The notes under the pieces are model-generated. The model worked only from the letters and a program-made list of their open reading frames with translations. It searched no databases and was not told the origin of the DNA. Positions 12,236 to 24,078 of a stretch of DNA of 64,000 bases are shown here, in pieces. The DNA lies in assembly GCF_000002425.4 (NCBI RefSeq), contig NC_037270.1, positions 10,449,935 through 10,513,934 of the forward strand, written 5' to 3'. This DNA is from Physcomitrium patens. Taxonomy: Eukaryota; Streptophyta; Bryopsida; Funariales; Funariaceae. Both the position numbers and the translations under genes were made by a program. Each line of letters opens with the position of its first letter. Position 1 is the first letter of the stretch.

Positions 12236-12978
12236 AATTTCATATTAATTCTAATTCACAATGGTTTTAAGCTTCAAAAATACATGAATACAAAGCCAAT
12301 TGATCTAACATTATATTGATCACTTATCAAATTTCTATTATTTATAACATAAATAATAAAAGAAATATTAATTATACCAAGATTACTATTTGCAAGCACA
12401 TATAAGAATCAAAAGATGCTTATTGCATTGCTGGAAAGAACATCTTACATTACATCAAAGAAACTATGAATTGGGGTCTATATTTTCCTACAATAAGAAA
12501 GTTAATTTATCATACCTTCACCAACTTTAATTATGACCATGATTTAGATACATGATGGTTTACCATATAGATTATACACAAGCTTGAAAGCAACACCATG
12601 GATTGGAGCAATAAACTTCGATTGATTATTATTCTTTCTACCATAGAAGCAAAATATCATGCTTTATCAAAAGCTGCAAAGGATACCTACTACTTACACA
12701 TATTACTGAAAGAACTTTACTTATGTAGTAAATCACCAGTTCAATTCTACAGCAATAATCAATCATGCATTAAGCTAATAGACAATCATGTATTACACTC
12801 ACAAACTAAACATATTAAAATACAACATCATTTTATTTTAAAAAGACAAGCAAGAGACATAATTATACCATTTGTACCGAACAAGCTACAACATACTGAT
12901 TGCTTAACAAAGGGGCAAGATCAACCACAATTCTATGCAAATATGGTAGAGCTTGGACTTAAATCCTTGTCTATTTGA
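12236..12978 (+). pseudogene. Ty1/copia late RT and RNase H remnant
   Basis: The plus-strand frame 12598-12978 is open for 126 codons and is the C-terminal copia RNase H: STIEAKYHALSKAAKD, then SNNQSCIKL, HSQTKHIKIQHHFI, and a DCLTKG segment equivalent to the usual D-LTK motif. Upstream, 12236-12597 encodes decayed copia RT-to-RNase H connection sequence (PIDLTLY...SLI, then YIKETMNWGLYF, DLDT) with stops. RNase H removes the RNA strand during reverse transcription. The frame ends at a stop about 160 bases before the next island. It is probably the other half of the element whose RT lies at 8165-8960. Confidence 0.85.
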
Positions 12979-13139
12979 GCTTAATCCCTAAAATCTAAGT
13001 AATTCTTAGCCTCAATGAGAGATTTAAAGCACTCGTATTCAGATCTACTAAACCCATTAACACTAGGACTATATCATCCCATGTAAGATATATTTTTCGT
13101 CAAAATCCTTTTCTAACAGTATATAATTTCTTAGTTGAG

Positions 13140-14384
13140 AGCACATTAGAAGAAGAATACACCTCTAAGGAACGTGCAGTCCTCCAATATTGGCACCAGC
13201 TCGATTGAGGTGATATCTCCCGCACCAGCGACAGAAGCTCCATGCGATGAATCATAGGCATGAAGGAGATGCAATGCATGAGATGGCGGCACAGAACTCA
13301 TGGGCTCCACCGCAGCTGACGAAAGCGAAGGCTCAGCGGCGCCATGTAGATGCCACCTCATCCCGAGAAGGATGGGGCCATTACATGGCTCTAGCAGAGC
13401 TTGCAACACCACCCAACTAGGAATTTAATGTGCTTAATCCCACATGGCATCCTCTCTTTCGTCAGAGCATATTCATAGTCAAGCCTGACATGAATACCTT
13501 TTTTCCATGTGTTCCCAATAGTACTCCAAAAGAAAAAGAAAAAGAAAAAAACAAAGCAGAAGCTAATTTTTCTACATATGGACTTGTGGATCCATTTTCC
13601 ATACACTTGTACCCCCCTAGCCCCTGCCATGAGCTCCTTTCTCCTAATTGCCACGTGCATGCCTCTAATTGGTCTTTCCTTTTACTTACCACATGGACGA
13701 TTTTATTAAATCCATAACTGGACTACTAACCACCAAACTTAAAATAAAAAATAAAAATAAAAATAAAAAAATGAAACTTTGATCCCATCAACGGAGCTTA
13801 ATTATATAGTATTAGTGAACTTACTCTCACTCAACAAGAGAGTACAAACCCTCTTCAGTTCATGCCACATGTAGAAAAAAAAAAAAAAACAAACAAACAA
13901 ACAAACAAAAAACACAATCTGCAAAGGGATGTGACTACAAAGGTTTTTTAAAAAAGGAACAAAAAAATTGTTTCTTTGGTCAGCGCACCCGTTTCGGAAA
14001 AAAGAAAAGAAAAGAAAAAGCATTCGAAGAGTCCCCAGCTGGTGGCTGAAAATAGCCCAGCCCTGAACAGAAACCAGTCACGCCCCTCCATGCCAGCGGT
14101 ACTCCTCACAACGCTCCTGCACATACACACCTTCCACCAACTTCGTCACTCATTCCTTACTCACATTTGACAGAGCCACTCAAAACCATTGGAATTCCCT
14201 CCACCAGTACTCTTTTCATTTGTGCCCTAACAGAAGAAGAACATCAATCTTGGAATAATACAATCATATGAAAAAACCAAAAGAAATGATCAAATTTCAA
14301 CTAATAACCAACGTGGTCACAATCTACACAGACATAACCTCTAATCATCAACATCGTTGACTGTTGCCCACTCATACAAACCAG
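13140..14384. other. Island edge with low-complexity A-rich tracts, no clear gene
   Basis: GC rises sharply here. The stretch has overlapping open frames on both strands (about 13146-13412, 13391-13717 and 13802-14170) whose peptides carry simple K/E or F runs from AAAG, AAAC and GAAAA microsatellites (13528-13554, 13876-13912, 13998-14020). None has a domain or consistent splice structure. It could be the 3' part of the minus-strand trihelix-type gene, but that is not shown. Confidence 0.35.
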
Positions 14385-14886
14385 TCAAGCAATAACTTGT
14401 AACTTTTTCATGCAACAACCACGCGACAGCCTCCTAACCCTCAGAGCATCGTAAATGAGTTCCTCCAACGGACCTCGCAGCTGCGACCGGTATTTCATGT
14501 GGTGTATACGCCACTCAGCGTGCGAAGTAGAAGAAGGTATCGTCAAGCACGTCATGAGCGACTCTGACACACCACAACATTCGAGCCTCCATAACTGCAA
14601 AGAAATTCCGCAAGCGTTCCTTCCAATTCACGGCGGGAGCCAAGAAAATAACGGAACTGGATGCATGTGCGTAAGTGGAGACGCGTGCTCCCCTTGCGGT
14701 TCCAAGGACTACTGGAGATGCTCTTAGCATTGACAATATGTCCCACACAACTTCAGCTGCTCTAATACTCCGTAACAAGACACAACTTTCCAAAATCATA
14801 CCTTCATGCCCAATTATACCTCGTTGCCTACAACCAAATTCCCGCCCTAGAGCTGAACATTCGACTGCAATACAGCTTCGATCCAT
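14385..14886 (-). other. Unrecognised minus-strand coding-like segment with a frame change
   Basis: A 123-codon minus-strand frame (14886-14515) reads protein-like, including AVNWKERLRNFF and MLWCVRVAHDVLDDTFF. A second frame (14600-14385) continues with EWRIHHMKYRSQLRGPLEEL. The two look like successive parts of one product joined by an intron or broken by a frameshift near 14520, but no clean GT-AG pair resolves this by eye. I do not recognise the family. It lies downstream of the trihelix-like segment on the same strand and could be its C-terminal part. Confidence 0.3.
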
Positions 14887-15806
14887 CCGTTCTAGTTCCC
14901 AAATTATATCTCAGATCAACCTTCGAGATTCTCATCTTGCACACAACCCATAGCCGGCTACTCAACCTCCGATAATCAGCCCCACTTAATGATGAGAGAC
15001 AGACTATTAATTGAGGTGGCGGACTTCAGTGCCTTCCACACTCCCTGCATGTTTGTACTCTTTTGTTGCTCATCATCTCGCAACTCAACATCTGGATATG
15101 CTTCAACCATCGACCCCGGATCTATCTCGTAGCTCGACTTGAAACAAAAAATTGCTTCTTCTAGACACCCTCTCTACATATTGCTCCCGATTATGCTCCC
15201 GATTTTGCTTCCGCTTCCGCATTGTCAATTGAAGAACCCAAAATAATACGAGAATATAACTACCTTCACTATAGTTTTTGACAAAGAAGAAGAAAAAGAT
15301 CAACCAATATAGTGTTGGACCTGTATATGAGCATGTACTCTACAATCACAACTCCGTCAACGGTTCACTTCCATTTCACTACACTGCCCTCCTGCTTTGT
15401 TACACTATCTCCATATACTGAGGCAAAGTATAATATATACAAGCCCAACATTGGTTCGAACTCCTACCTCAACCAGCCTCACACTATAAACCAGTATCAG
15501 GCCATGAAGATTCATCCGCAAATATCACCAACCAGATAAGGTGCAAGATAAAATGACCAAGACAAAAAATTGCGTCCAAAGCAGGACTGAACAATTTTGA
15601 GATGGTTATTGTACTAAGTCCTCTCCCTCAATAAAGTCGAACAAACATATTTACAATCAAAACATTTTCATCGTTCAAGCTCATTCGTCATCAGCACTTC
15701 AATTTTGAGGAGTATAATCTTGTAGCTTTATGCCCTGGCATGTAATTATTTACACAAGCATGCACAGCATCATCTTCAATACCACAGCATTGTACAGGAA
15801 ACTTAC

Positions 15807-15877
15807 CACTATTGCATTTGTCCTCAATGGTGTCCCACTCTGGTTGGCTTCATCACTTATCACCCATTCTATAGACT
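15807..15877 (-). other. Candidate coding exon downstream of the trihelix segment
   Basis: On the minus strand a CTGATGCAG acceptor precedes and a GTAAGTTTC donor follows a 71-base open segment reading SIEWVISDEANQSGTPL and onward to NAIV. Clean borders and protein-like content suggest a real exon of the gene that contains the trihelix-like domain about 0.4 kb upstream. Function is unknown, and the joining of exons here is inference. Confidence 0.35.
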
Positions 15878-16278
15878 CTGCATCAGGATTGTGCAACTCG
15901 TCACTCAGAGGACCATGTTCACCCACGCATCCAATTGCCAATGAGGTTGCGACTGGGTTACATAAAATATTGACAACCTCAGTTGGCCACGTGCTCCAGT
16001 GTTACAACACAACAATAGCCAAGAGGGCATCGGTTCACAAATTGAACAAAATATCATCCATGCATGCCATACAGGAGAGAATGACACGCCAGAGCAGATG
16101 TATTACCAGACGTTGACGAATCGGAAACAAAAGTAACTCCGTTCTATACTAGATCTCTACCTCTTTGGTTCCTCATCATCTTATTTGATCTGGGTCGACA
16201 ATACTTACGTAAACTATTGTACAGACTTTCTATAATCTGAGCTGGAAGCTGCATGTCTCTGAAGTCCTTTGGCGTCAA

Positions 16279-16830
16279 CTACCTGAACTCCTTGTTCTTG
16301 TTCTCACAAAATTGCTTGATTGTTTTGCACGATTTCGTAACCGTATTCATCCTCATTCGACACTCTACCCCTGTCCTTCCGGGCGCGTTTTCTGCTATGT
16401 CCCCCCATGACCGTTTTCTACCAAAATGCTTTTCAAACCGACTCTTAACACTCTTCCTCTGAGCAACTACTTCCAACAACCTCTTCATTTCTTCATCAGT
16501 CCAATTCTTTGATCGGTTCTTACATGTCTTCTCGCCCTTGGTTTTCTCATTTTCTGCCCCGTCAATCTCTCCAGTTCCACATCTCCTACGTTTCTTCGAG
16601 CCCTCAGCTTTCCCTTTGGCTTCCCCAGCAGTCCCTCCAGTTCTACTCTTCAACGAATAATTCTCATCACATCCTTCGTATTGGAGCTCGATGACCTGAT
16701 CTTTCCGGTGAGGGTTTGTAAAGGTAGTAGGCCCTACTTTGTCAGGAAATTGAGCTTTAAGGCGGCCTCCAGGCTTGCTCGTCGCATCCTGATCAGCGGA
16801 GTGATATTGATCCACTACTGCGGCCCCCAT
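16279..16830 (-). CDS. Trihelix/SANT-like DNA-binding protein segment, possibly interrupted
   Basis: A 183-codon minus-strand frame. Residues 1-100 are polar, with a basic nuclear-signal-like KKRRR cluster. Residues about 108-175 (RSKNWTDEEMKRLLEVV, then HFGRKRSWGDIAE, then GVECRMRMNTVTK) have the spacing of a Myb/SANT or trihelix fold: W near the start, a second W in helix 2, and a GxxCRxRM helix 3. Such domains bind DNA in plant transcription factors, and also occur in transposon-derived proteins. The frame ends at TAG (16281-16279). The GTAG there could be a splice donor (TTCAG, GTAGTTG). Alternatively the stop is a nonsense change, because the same frame continues as LTPKDFRDMQLPAQIIESL to a good GTAAGT donor after 16209. 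An internal acceptor (GATCAG before VIELQY) is also possible, so the given start is uncertain. Confidence 0.55.
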   Translation of the reverse strand: MGAAVVDQYHSADQDATSKPGGRLKAQFPDKVGPTTFTNPHRKDQVIELQYEGCDENYSLKSRTGGTAGEAKGKAEGSKKRRRCGTGEIDGAENEKTKGEKTCKNRSKNWTDEEMKRLLEVVAQRKSVKSRFEKHFGRKRSWGDIAENAPGRTGVECRMRMNTVTKSCKTIKQFCENKNKEFR

Positions 16831-17033
16831 AGCACCTATTCACAGACATTTACAATCAATGATGCACTCCAACACGTTAGCTCCACGGGAGACTTGGCCA
16901 TGCAATATCTGCAACATGAAACCCTTTCAAACACAGGATTTTTTTTTATCTCACAGTCAAATGACATCTTCTACATGCCAGCATAAAATACGGATATGCA
17001 TTCGCGATGCAAGGAAGCAACCCTGAGTGCAAG

Positions 17034-17919
17034 TTACCATGTGAAATAAAAATTAAGCACGCTTACAACCACATAGTAGCCACTACAATAGCAATCGTCC
17101 CTTGTGCCTGCTTGTAGCTTCATGGACCACATTTCTAGCTCGTCTGCAACCCACTGAAGCACCTGCAATCCGGGAGAATGGACAACAGCCTCCTCCATCC
17201 TCCCGGGTACCTGCTGGAGGTGCAACATTGTCCCCACCAGCCTTACCTATCTCTGTCACGTTCATGTCACCAGCAGCTGCGTCAATACAATTCTCGTCAA
17301 CGGCATTTTCTGGCTGCTCTCTCTGAATCTCCTCGGCTCGAGCTGCCAATACGAATTTGTCCAGCGTCTTTAGGTATGGAAGAAGGCTCTCCCAAATCAT
17401 GGGATCGTCGCTCACAGAATGCATTGCTGATGCTACTGTTATTTGGATACAACTCCGTCCTCTTCTCAAAGTACTGTATGTCGAAGCACTTCTTGAGCTG
17501 TCACAGTGAGTGTAAACCTGAAACAAATCACACTGAAAAAGCACACATGAAACATGCGAAAGCCAAAGCCACCTTAAATGCATTCCACAATCAATCACGA
17601 ACCATATTTTACTGATCCAGGCTTTTGTGGCTCAGCACAAACATATACACACCCAATTTAGTGTTAAGCAGGGGCTCTAGGTGTTGGTCTCCACAGACAC
17701 ACCCAACCAAAACCCTGTCATTGTTGCAGCCATGTTTCGGTGCAATAATGCAAACAATCGAGGTAATGTAGGTAACGACGCCAGCAACTCTATCCGCAAA
17801 ATTAAAGGCACAATTGAGATGTCACGCATGTCATCAGACGCAATTGTGTGAAGAAGCTGCCACTTCCTTTCAGCTAAAAACAAGAATGAATTCCAAGTCC
17901 ACGAGAATTCATCAGGCAA
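17034..17919 (-). other. Unrecognised minus-strand coding-like frames upstream of the trihelix segment
   Basis: Frame 17598-17083 contains DDPMIWESLLPYLKTLDKF and AARAEEIQREQPENAVDE, an amphipathic protein-like stretch preceded by a plausible acceptor (TTTGTTTCAG near 17519). Frame 17919-17677 reads FSWTWNSFLFLAERKW and ends in a stop. These may be 5' exons of the trihelix-type gene or decayed coding sequence. No family is recognised, and exon joins are not resolved by eye. Confidence 0.3.
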
Positions 17920-18720
17920 AGAGATGGGATGTGCACCTTAGTGTGTTGACCCCGTTGATGCAACAATCTTGTGACCCCGTCCTCCAACTCTTGCCCACAG
18001 CGCAAAAGTACGCCAAAGCAAAATTCTAACCACCGGGTTGGTTATTGGTTCATGCATTCACTTCTTCTCACCATTTCCAAATCAACCTCGACGTCCATGC
18101 TTGCAAGCGTGCCTGGTTCACCATATCTGCAAGCAACCCTATAATCCTAATTCTTGGAGTGCCAAGAAGTGAGGCAAGAAGCGCCGGCTCAAACGAAACA
18201 CAATCGGAGAAAAAACCGCACCTCGAGCTTCCGATTCTCGTTAGGACTCCGGCTGGTGAATATCGGAATTGCTACATTTTCGAAATACGGAAGAATAATT
18301 GCCGACTCCAAACGAGAGAAGTCGCAAGCATCGATCGGATCCGTGTGTGAGGCGTCATATCGGAACCCGTGAATCCACAGTGAAACCATGCTCACAAGTT
18401 ACCTCCGTCATTGATCAGTCGGGGAGAGTATCGGAACTGCTACAGGATGTCGGAGGCGCAACAGTGTTGAGACGATAACGTGTCCCACACCAGAGTCTCG
18501 GACCAACTTGTCGAGACTGAGAACTTGTATCTTATGTTCGTTTGTTTGGTTTTGAGGCGTTCGTATCTCCAATCTTCTTCTTGGCAAACTAGTGGGTGGT
18601 GCTTCACTGAAAGTGCAATTATCAGTAAAGTTTGAAAATCAGTTCCATTATGATGCTCATCTTTCAAGGACCATGATGTGGGCACAAGGGTGTACAATAT
18701 AATACCAAATAGCATTAGAT
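17920..18720. other. Probable 5' end of the minus-strand island-2 gene
   Basis: Moderate-GC DNA without a long meaningful frame. Near 18096-18070 the minus strand has ATG followed by MDVEVDLEM and then a GTGAGAAG donor, a possible first coding exon. CGGAANTGCTAC-like motifs recur (18262, 18432) in the surrounding sequence. The island ends near 18720, where AT-rich DNA begins. Confidence 0.25.
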
Positions 18721-19053
18721 GCTACAGAATAGTGTCTTCTACTAGTAGTGTGCTTTACCGTGAGTGATAGTCACCTAGTCATTGTAAGCAAAGCTAAATT
18801 TATTTTAGCCTAACCACTTGGTATTGGCTTCTTTATACATTGCATATTTATCTTGTTTATGCTTTTATATGTACAACCTATAAGCTTTTAGCCCAAAGAG
18901 GCTTGGTTGCTACAAAGATGAAATCATACCGTATGGAATTGATTTAGTGATGATTGTTTTGCATGAGATAGACTCTATCATCCACATATGGTGGTACATT
19001 GTTAATAGTGGTGTTTCAAAATGCCGTCACAATATTGTCCATTCCAAGTTAAA

Positions 19054-19089
<36 letters not shown>

Positions 19090-20590
19090 TCTTATTAAGA
19101 TAACATTTGAGGGTGTTAGGTTTTAAGATTTTGGCTATGAAAAAAAACCAATATGTGCATTGATAAGTATGAAGGAATACATCTTAATCAATTTTCTATT
19201 TAAAAATGTTGCAATGGTTATAGACAATCAATGAATTTTTAAAAAATAATTCAAACCAAAACTATTTTGCACTTATTATTACCAATTTGGTCAATATTAT
19301 TTGTTAAAAAATTAAAATAATAAGTTATTTTAAATATTATAGTAAAAAAATTAATCAAATAGTTGTTACAGTAATAAAAATTTGTTACAAAAATTATTAT
19401 TGAATGGTTTAAAGCCAATTATAAATTAGTGAGTTTTTTATTCATAATTTTTGTTAGTAATATTATCTCTTATGCTTATTTTCTAATTTAAATTTATTAG
19501 AATTGAATTACATAAATTAAGTTTTGAGTTAGATAAATAAGTACATCTTGAAAAAACCTAATAAAACCTTATTCAAATATTAAGTGAAATTCCAACAAGC
19601 TTTATTTAAAATCTAAATATATCATAAAGTAGATTTTGAATCTCAATAATATTTAATTTGATTATTGGTATTGATTCAAATCTTTTTTAGGTTTTTAAAA
19701 AATAATTGACAATAAGCATATAAAATTAAAAGAACATTAAAGTAATAGATGAAGAAAAAATGCTTCTAATTTGCTCAAGTATTAATAGACTTCCTTCTTT
19801 AATCTTAATGGTGACCTATTAGTATTAATAGCACCTCTTTTTATTATTCTTTTATTCTTCAAATTTTTATACATGCTTAAAAAAAATTAAAAAATCTATA
19901 TATTAAAAAAATCAATCCAAGTAGAATTTTGTTAAAAATTCTAAAAATCCTCATTGATCTTTAGAATCTAATTTTTAAGACCCTAATTCTTTTAATTTAA
20001 TTTATTTTATTTATTAATTTGACTGTTTAATTTATTTCAATTTGACATAAAACAACTAACATGACTACACTTACAAACCTATAAATTTTTATTCAAAGAA
20101 TTGCTACAAATCAAATATAAGTGATCAAAATATAACATCTTTTATATACTACAAAAAAAAAGTTATTCAAAATGGTCTTATATTTGCAAAGCTTTTACAA
20201 ATTCAATGTTTATTTAAATTCTTCAAAATTAATACATAAAAAAGTCCTATCATGGGTGTTCTTTAATTCTAATCTTTTATCAACACAATAATTTTTTTAT
20301 TTATTCTAATGTGTGGTTTTGTGTCTTGAGATCCAATTATAACTCTAGTTTACAACCAATATTCTTTAAGTATCAATCTATGATTTTTTTAGGTAATTTT
20401 TATTAAAAGCTACTCTTTTCTTTTATTTAAAGATTCTTATATTTATATGTTTGCTAACAAACTTTATTTTGTCTTACAATATAGTATAGATAATACTATA
20501 TTAATTTTGAGTGATATTACATAAAATTTTATTTATACTATTATTTAATAAATTTAAGTGATATTATCAAATTTATCTATTTTAATCTAT
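18721..20590. other. AT-rich gene-poor sequence
   Basis: No coding region is seen. A (TA)n microsatellite lies at about 19058-19086. The remainder is AT-rich, low-complexity and probably decayed repeat DNA, running up to the tail of a gypsy LTR near 20590. Confidence 0.5.
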
Positions 20591-21460
20591 TTCTATCTAT
20601 TCATATTATCTAAATAATACTATATTAGTTTTGAATGAATATCTACTCTTTTCAAGTGGCACAAGAGTATATTGAATTTTTCTTTCTTTAAAATTCATGT
20701 CTTTGACAGCTTTATAAAAGTGCTAAGTCATTGTTCTTGTTTTTTTTTAAAGTGAGTGAATTACTTTTCTTCTATTATTGTGCTTTGAAGTTTGCATACT
20801 ATCCACCTTTAAACTAACAATTTAGTTTTTTAACATTTATTTTTTTTGAAAGAAAGTTGACTACCTCTTTTTGTAGAAATTTTTATTTGATATTAGGGGT
20901 TCTAAATTATCCTCCTCTAATTTGACTTATAAATACATTTGAATCCTTTATAAAAGTAAAAAATATGGATGCTACTCTTTGAAAAAGTGAGAATAGATTT
21001 GCAACTATTGTAGATCTTTACAAGTTCGTCAATACTCTTAGGATTGAAATCTCACATATTTCTAATGTGATCACAGCGATATTATTCCTATGCCTATGAA
21101 AGAAGTCAATAATGAGGTTCAAACTTTACACCAAGAAGTTGTACAATTGAGAGTAGCAAGTAGATCAAGTTTACAATTGAGTTCAAGAAATCTTACTACT
21201 ACAAGTATGAGGGAGGGAAGGATAAATATGCTAAAGAAGTTTGATGAAAAAAGATCAAAGTTTCAAGGATTTCTACAACAAGTAAAGCTTTATTTAAGGT
21301 TACATCCTTTCCAATATCTTGATGGATTTATTCAAGTTGAATTCATAGAAGCATACTTAAATATTGATATGGATGTTCATATGTTGCACTTCTTTCTTAA
21401 AATACTAGAATTCTTCTTTAAAGATATTTATTTTTTCTTTTCATACAATTAATTTTTTAA
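20590..21460 (+). pseudogene. Ty3/gypsy LTR tail, leader and gag remnant, plus strand
   Basis: From about 20590 to 20720 the sequence matches the tail of the window's gypsy LTR family (GGCACAAGAGTATATTGAAT). It is followed by the leader blocks also seen at 11520-11790 (GTGAATTAC, TTATCCTCCTCTAATTTGAC) and a gag start near 20966 reading MDATL before a stop. The open frame 21090-21452 continues gag: coiled VQTLHQEVVQLR, then KKFDEKRSKFQGFLQQVKLY and a QYLDGFIQVEFIEAYL segment. This is the capsid pattern of plant gypsy Gag, which packages element RNA. Downstream pol is not recognisable after 21460. Confidence 0.7.
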
Positions 21461-22069
21461 TAGGGTCTATCACTTTTAACAATAATTTAAGCACTTGACT
21501 TAGATAGTCAACTAAAATAGCTAATTTAGTCATAATCTTAAATAATTCAAAACAACTTTCTTGTATGTGAAGTAAAATAACTTAAGCAGTACAAAAATAA
21601 TTATAGAAGTTGTCCATATTATGTCTTAGTAAGGATATTATATCTATATTTAAATCTCATGTAGAAGGCTAGATCCTATTATTTCTTTTTTTAATACAAA
21701 TACAAACCTTCTTATTGCTTTAATCTAAGTTTTGACTTCTTTCTTTTATAGTATTTGTCTTTGTCTTTATTATGGGATTTTGTCTCTTCAAGGTACCATG
21801 CTATTTCTTAATAAATCAATTTTTAAAATTTTAACAAAGGTAAATGAACTTCTAGACTAATAAAAATGATATTGAAAAGGAGAGATGGATGAAATTTGAT
21901 TCTTAGTCATTGTTAAAGCACATCATTGTTATTTTATGTAAAAACAAACTTAGAAATGCATTAGGCATCTTGCTATGAAAGAATTTGAACTTACCTTGAA
22001 GTTTGGTTTATAATCCAAATAATGCACAAGATATTTATAAACATGCTTTGGTATGTTTGAACAATCCAA
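21461..22069. other. AT-rich sequence after the gag remnant
   Basis: Likely further decayed element DNA. No protease, reverse transcriptase or integrase motif can be read in any frame, and no other gene is seen. Confidence 0.4.
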
Positions 22070-22500
22070 GTAAGCTTAAAAGTATTTTAAGTACATCTTA
22101 ATTAAATTCAAAAAAATATTAGATAAATCTTATTATATTCTAATTATTTTTGAAACAAGTATTAAATAATAGTTAATATATTTTAATCAAATTCCAATCA
22201 AACTATAATAAAATCTTAAATAAATCTTAACCAAATTCTAATCAAATTCTAATAAAATATTGATAAAATACTAATCAAATCTTATATCTTAAATCTTAAA
22301 TCATAAACAAATTTTTACCAAATCTTAATTAAATCTAAAATCCTAAATCCTAATTAAAGCTTAATCAAATCCTAATCAGATCTTAAATCATAAAAAATCC
22401 TAATCAAATCCTCACCAAATCCAAAAGTACAATAAATCTTTAATAACTAATAATTTAACCATTGATTTAAATTCAAAACTTACAAACTTGTTAATTTATT
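22070..22500 (-). repeat. 11-bp-period minisatellite, inverted copy
   Basis: Imperfect tandem units near TAATCAAATCC, the reverse complement of the unit at 9720-10200. The flank is homologous as well: reverse-complemented 22440-22500 shares CAAGTTT, AATTTAAAT and AATGGTTNAATTA blocks with about 9596-9700. So a whole dispersed repeat, not just a simple array, exists in opposite orientations 12 kb apart. Confidence 0.7.
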
Positions 22501-23600
22501 AGTTAAAAATAAGCATAACAATTTTAAAGAAGATCAAAGATTATAAATAGGAGATAATCTTCATAATCCACTTGGATATTAGCTAGTTTTTTTTTTTTTT
22601 TTTTTTTTTTTTCCAATTTTGATGCCAATCTCTCATTGCTAATATCTCTTGATTTTACCATCAAATGGATTTCAAACTTTATATATTTGTTGAAAATAAA
22701 ATCTACAATTCATGAAAAAAATGTTATTTTAATTTAATCAATAGCTAGCTATAAATTTTAAAAATTCTTACTAATCTTTTAAAATTCTAATTTCTAAGAT
22801 TCTAATATACTTTAATTTTAATAACCTTCAAATGAATTGTTCAATCTAGCTCAAATTTATAACAAACATTCAATACAAATATAATCACACAACCAAAAAA
22901 TATCAATTATAGATCTACTATTAATATCATAAAAATATCTAAAGTATAAACCATTTATATTTCTCAAAAGAACAAAGTCACTCGAAAACAATCATAACTT
23001 TGCAAAGTCTTTACAAAGTCATTACAAATTCAAATTACTCGAAATTAATCCCTAAAAATTCTCTTTTGAATCAACTCTTAAACCTAACTTGTTGATTAAC
23101 TTGGGAACTCCAATTTTTTTGTGGATATGCAATTTTGTGCATTAGAATTTGATTCCAACTCTCATTCACAACTAATCATCTCCAAGTATCAATTCTTAGT
23201 TTCTTAAGATAATTTTTACTGTAAACTATTCTTAACCCCTTTCTAAAGATGTCTATATCAAACATTCTTTTTATCTACTTTGTTTTGCCTCATTTATGGC
23301 CATACAAAATAAATAAAAGCCTAGTTTGCAAATAGGCACCATTAACACTTACTAGTTTTACGACCTCCTTAACTATTATTTATACTTCTAAAGTAATTTG
23401 CTTCAATATTTTCAATTTAACTCTTCTATAATATTATTTTTTATTTTTTATTTTTACCTTTTAGTTGTGTTACAATACAACCTTATTGAATGGTATCAAG
23501 TAATAACTTTGTCCAATTTAAAACACATATAGTGGTGATTAAGCATGTTAGGATAGATTATGCAAGTTTTGCTGATTTTCATTAATGGGATAAAATGTGG
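22501..23600. other. AT-rich sequence with a poly(T) tract
   Basis: Contains a run of about 26 T at 22587-22612 and otherwise AT-rich DNA without a recognisable gene. Composition begins to rise after 23600 toward the PDI gene. Confidence 0.5.
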
Positions 23601-24078
23601 AGAGTAATAATTCAAACACTTACTAATGTTGCACATTGTGTACTCCACTCAATCAATACTGTTCGACTATGGTTTCATCACTAAACTCCACTAAACTCCT
23701 ATGGCAGGCTGTACAAATTGTGCCTAAATTGTTGTGCAACTCAGTTCTATCGGCATTATATTGAGGGTTGAGAGAGTTGACCTTAACTTTAGCTGAATCG
23801 CTGATTTCTTTGCACCTCTTACCATGGTTCTTTTCCTTTCTCGACTATCCCATCGCTACTGTAGAGGATACAGCTCTGTGATTGATACCGGTGTCTTGGA
23901 GTCTGTAGCAATTACAGATTAGAATAAGAGTATTAACCGGGCATACATCGGTGCCACTTGCCAACTTCATCAAGGATGGCTGCCACCACGACCTCTGGGA
24001 AGAATTAGCTGCGGATGCACACTTCGCTGCCGCACTAGGGTGCAGATCCGCTGGACTGTGGCTGATTTATCTGTCAAA
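23601..24078 (+). promoter_or_regulatory. Upstream region of the PDI gene
   Basis: GC rises through these 480 bases, which immediately precede the PDI start. They should include the core promoter and 5'UTR, but no convincing TATA box or ER-stress element can be named by eye. An in-frame ATG at 24040 would add 13 residues before the signal peptide. The start at 24079 is preferred because it places the hydrophobic signal at the N-terminus. Confidence 0.4.

Noticed and set aside
9596..22612. CRISPR-like or regularly spaced repeats
   Set aside because: The repeat units are contiguous and degenerate, with no unique spacers, in a eukaryotic genome.
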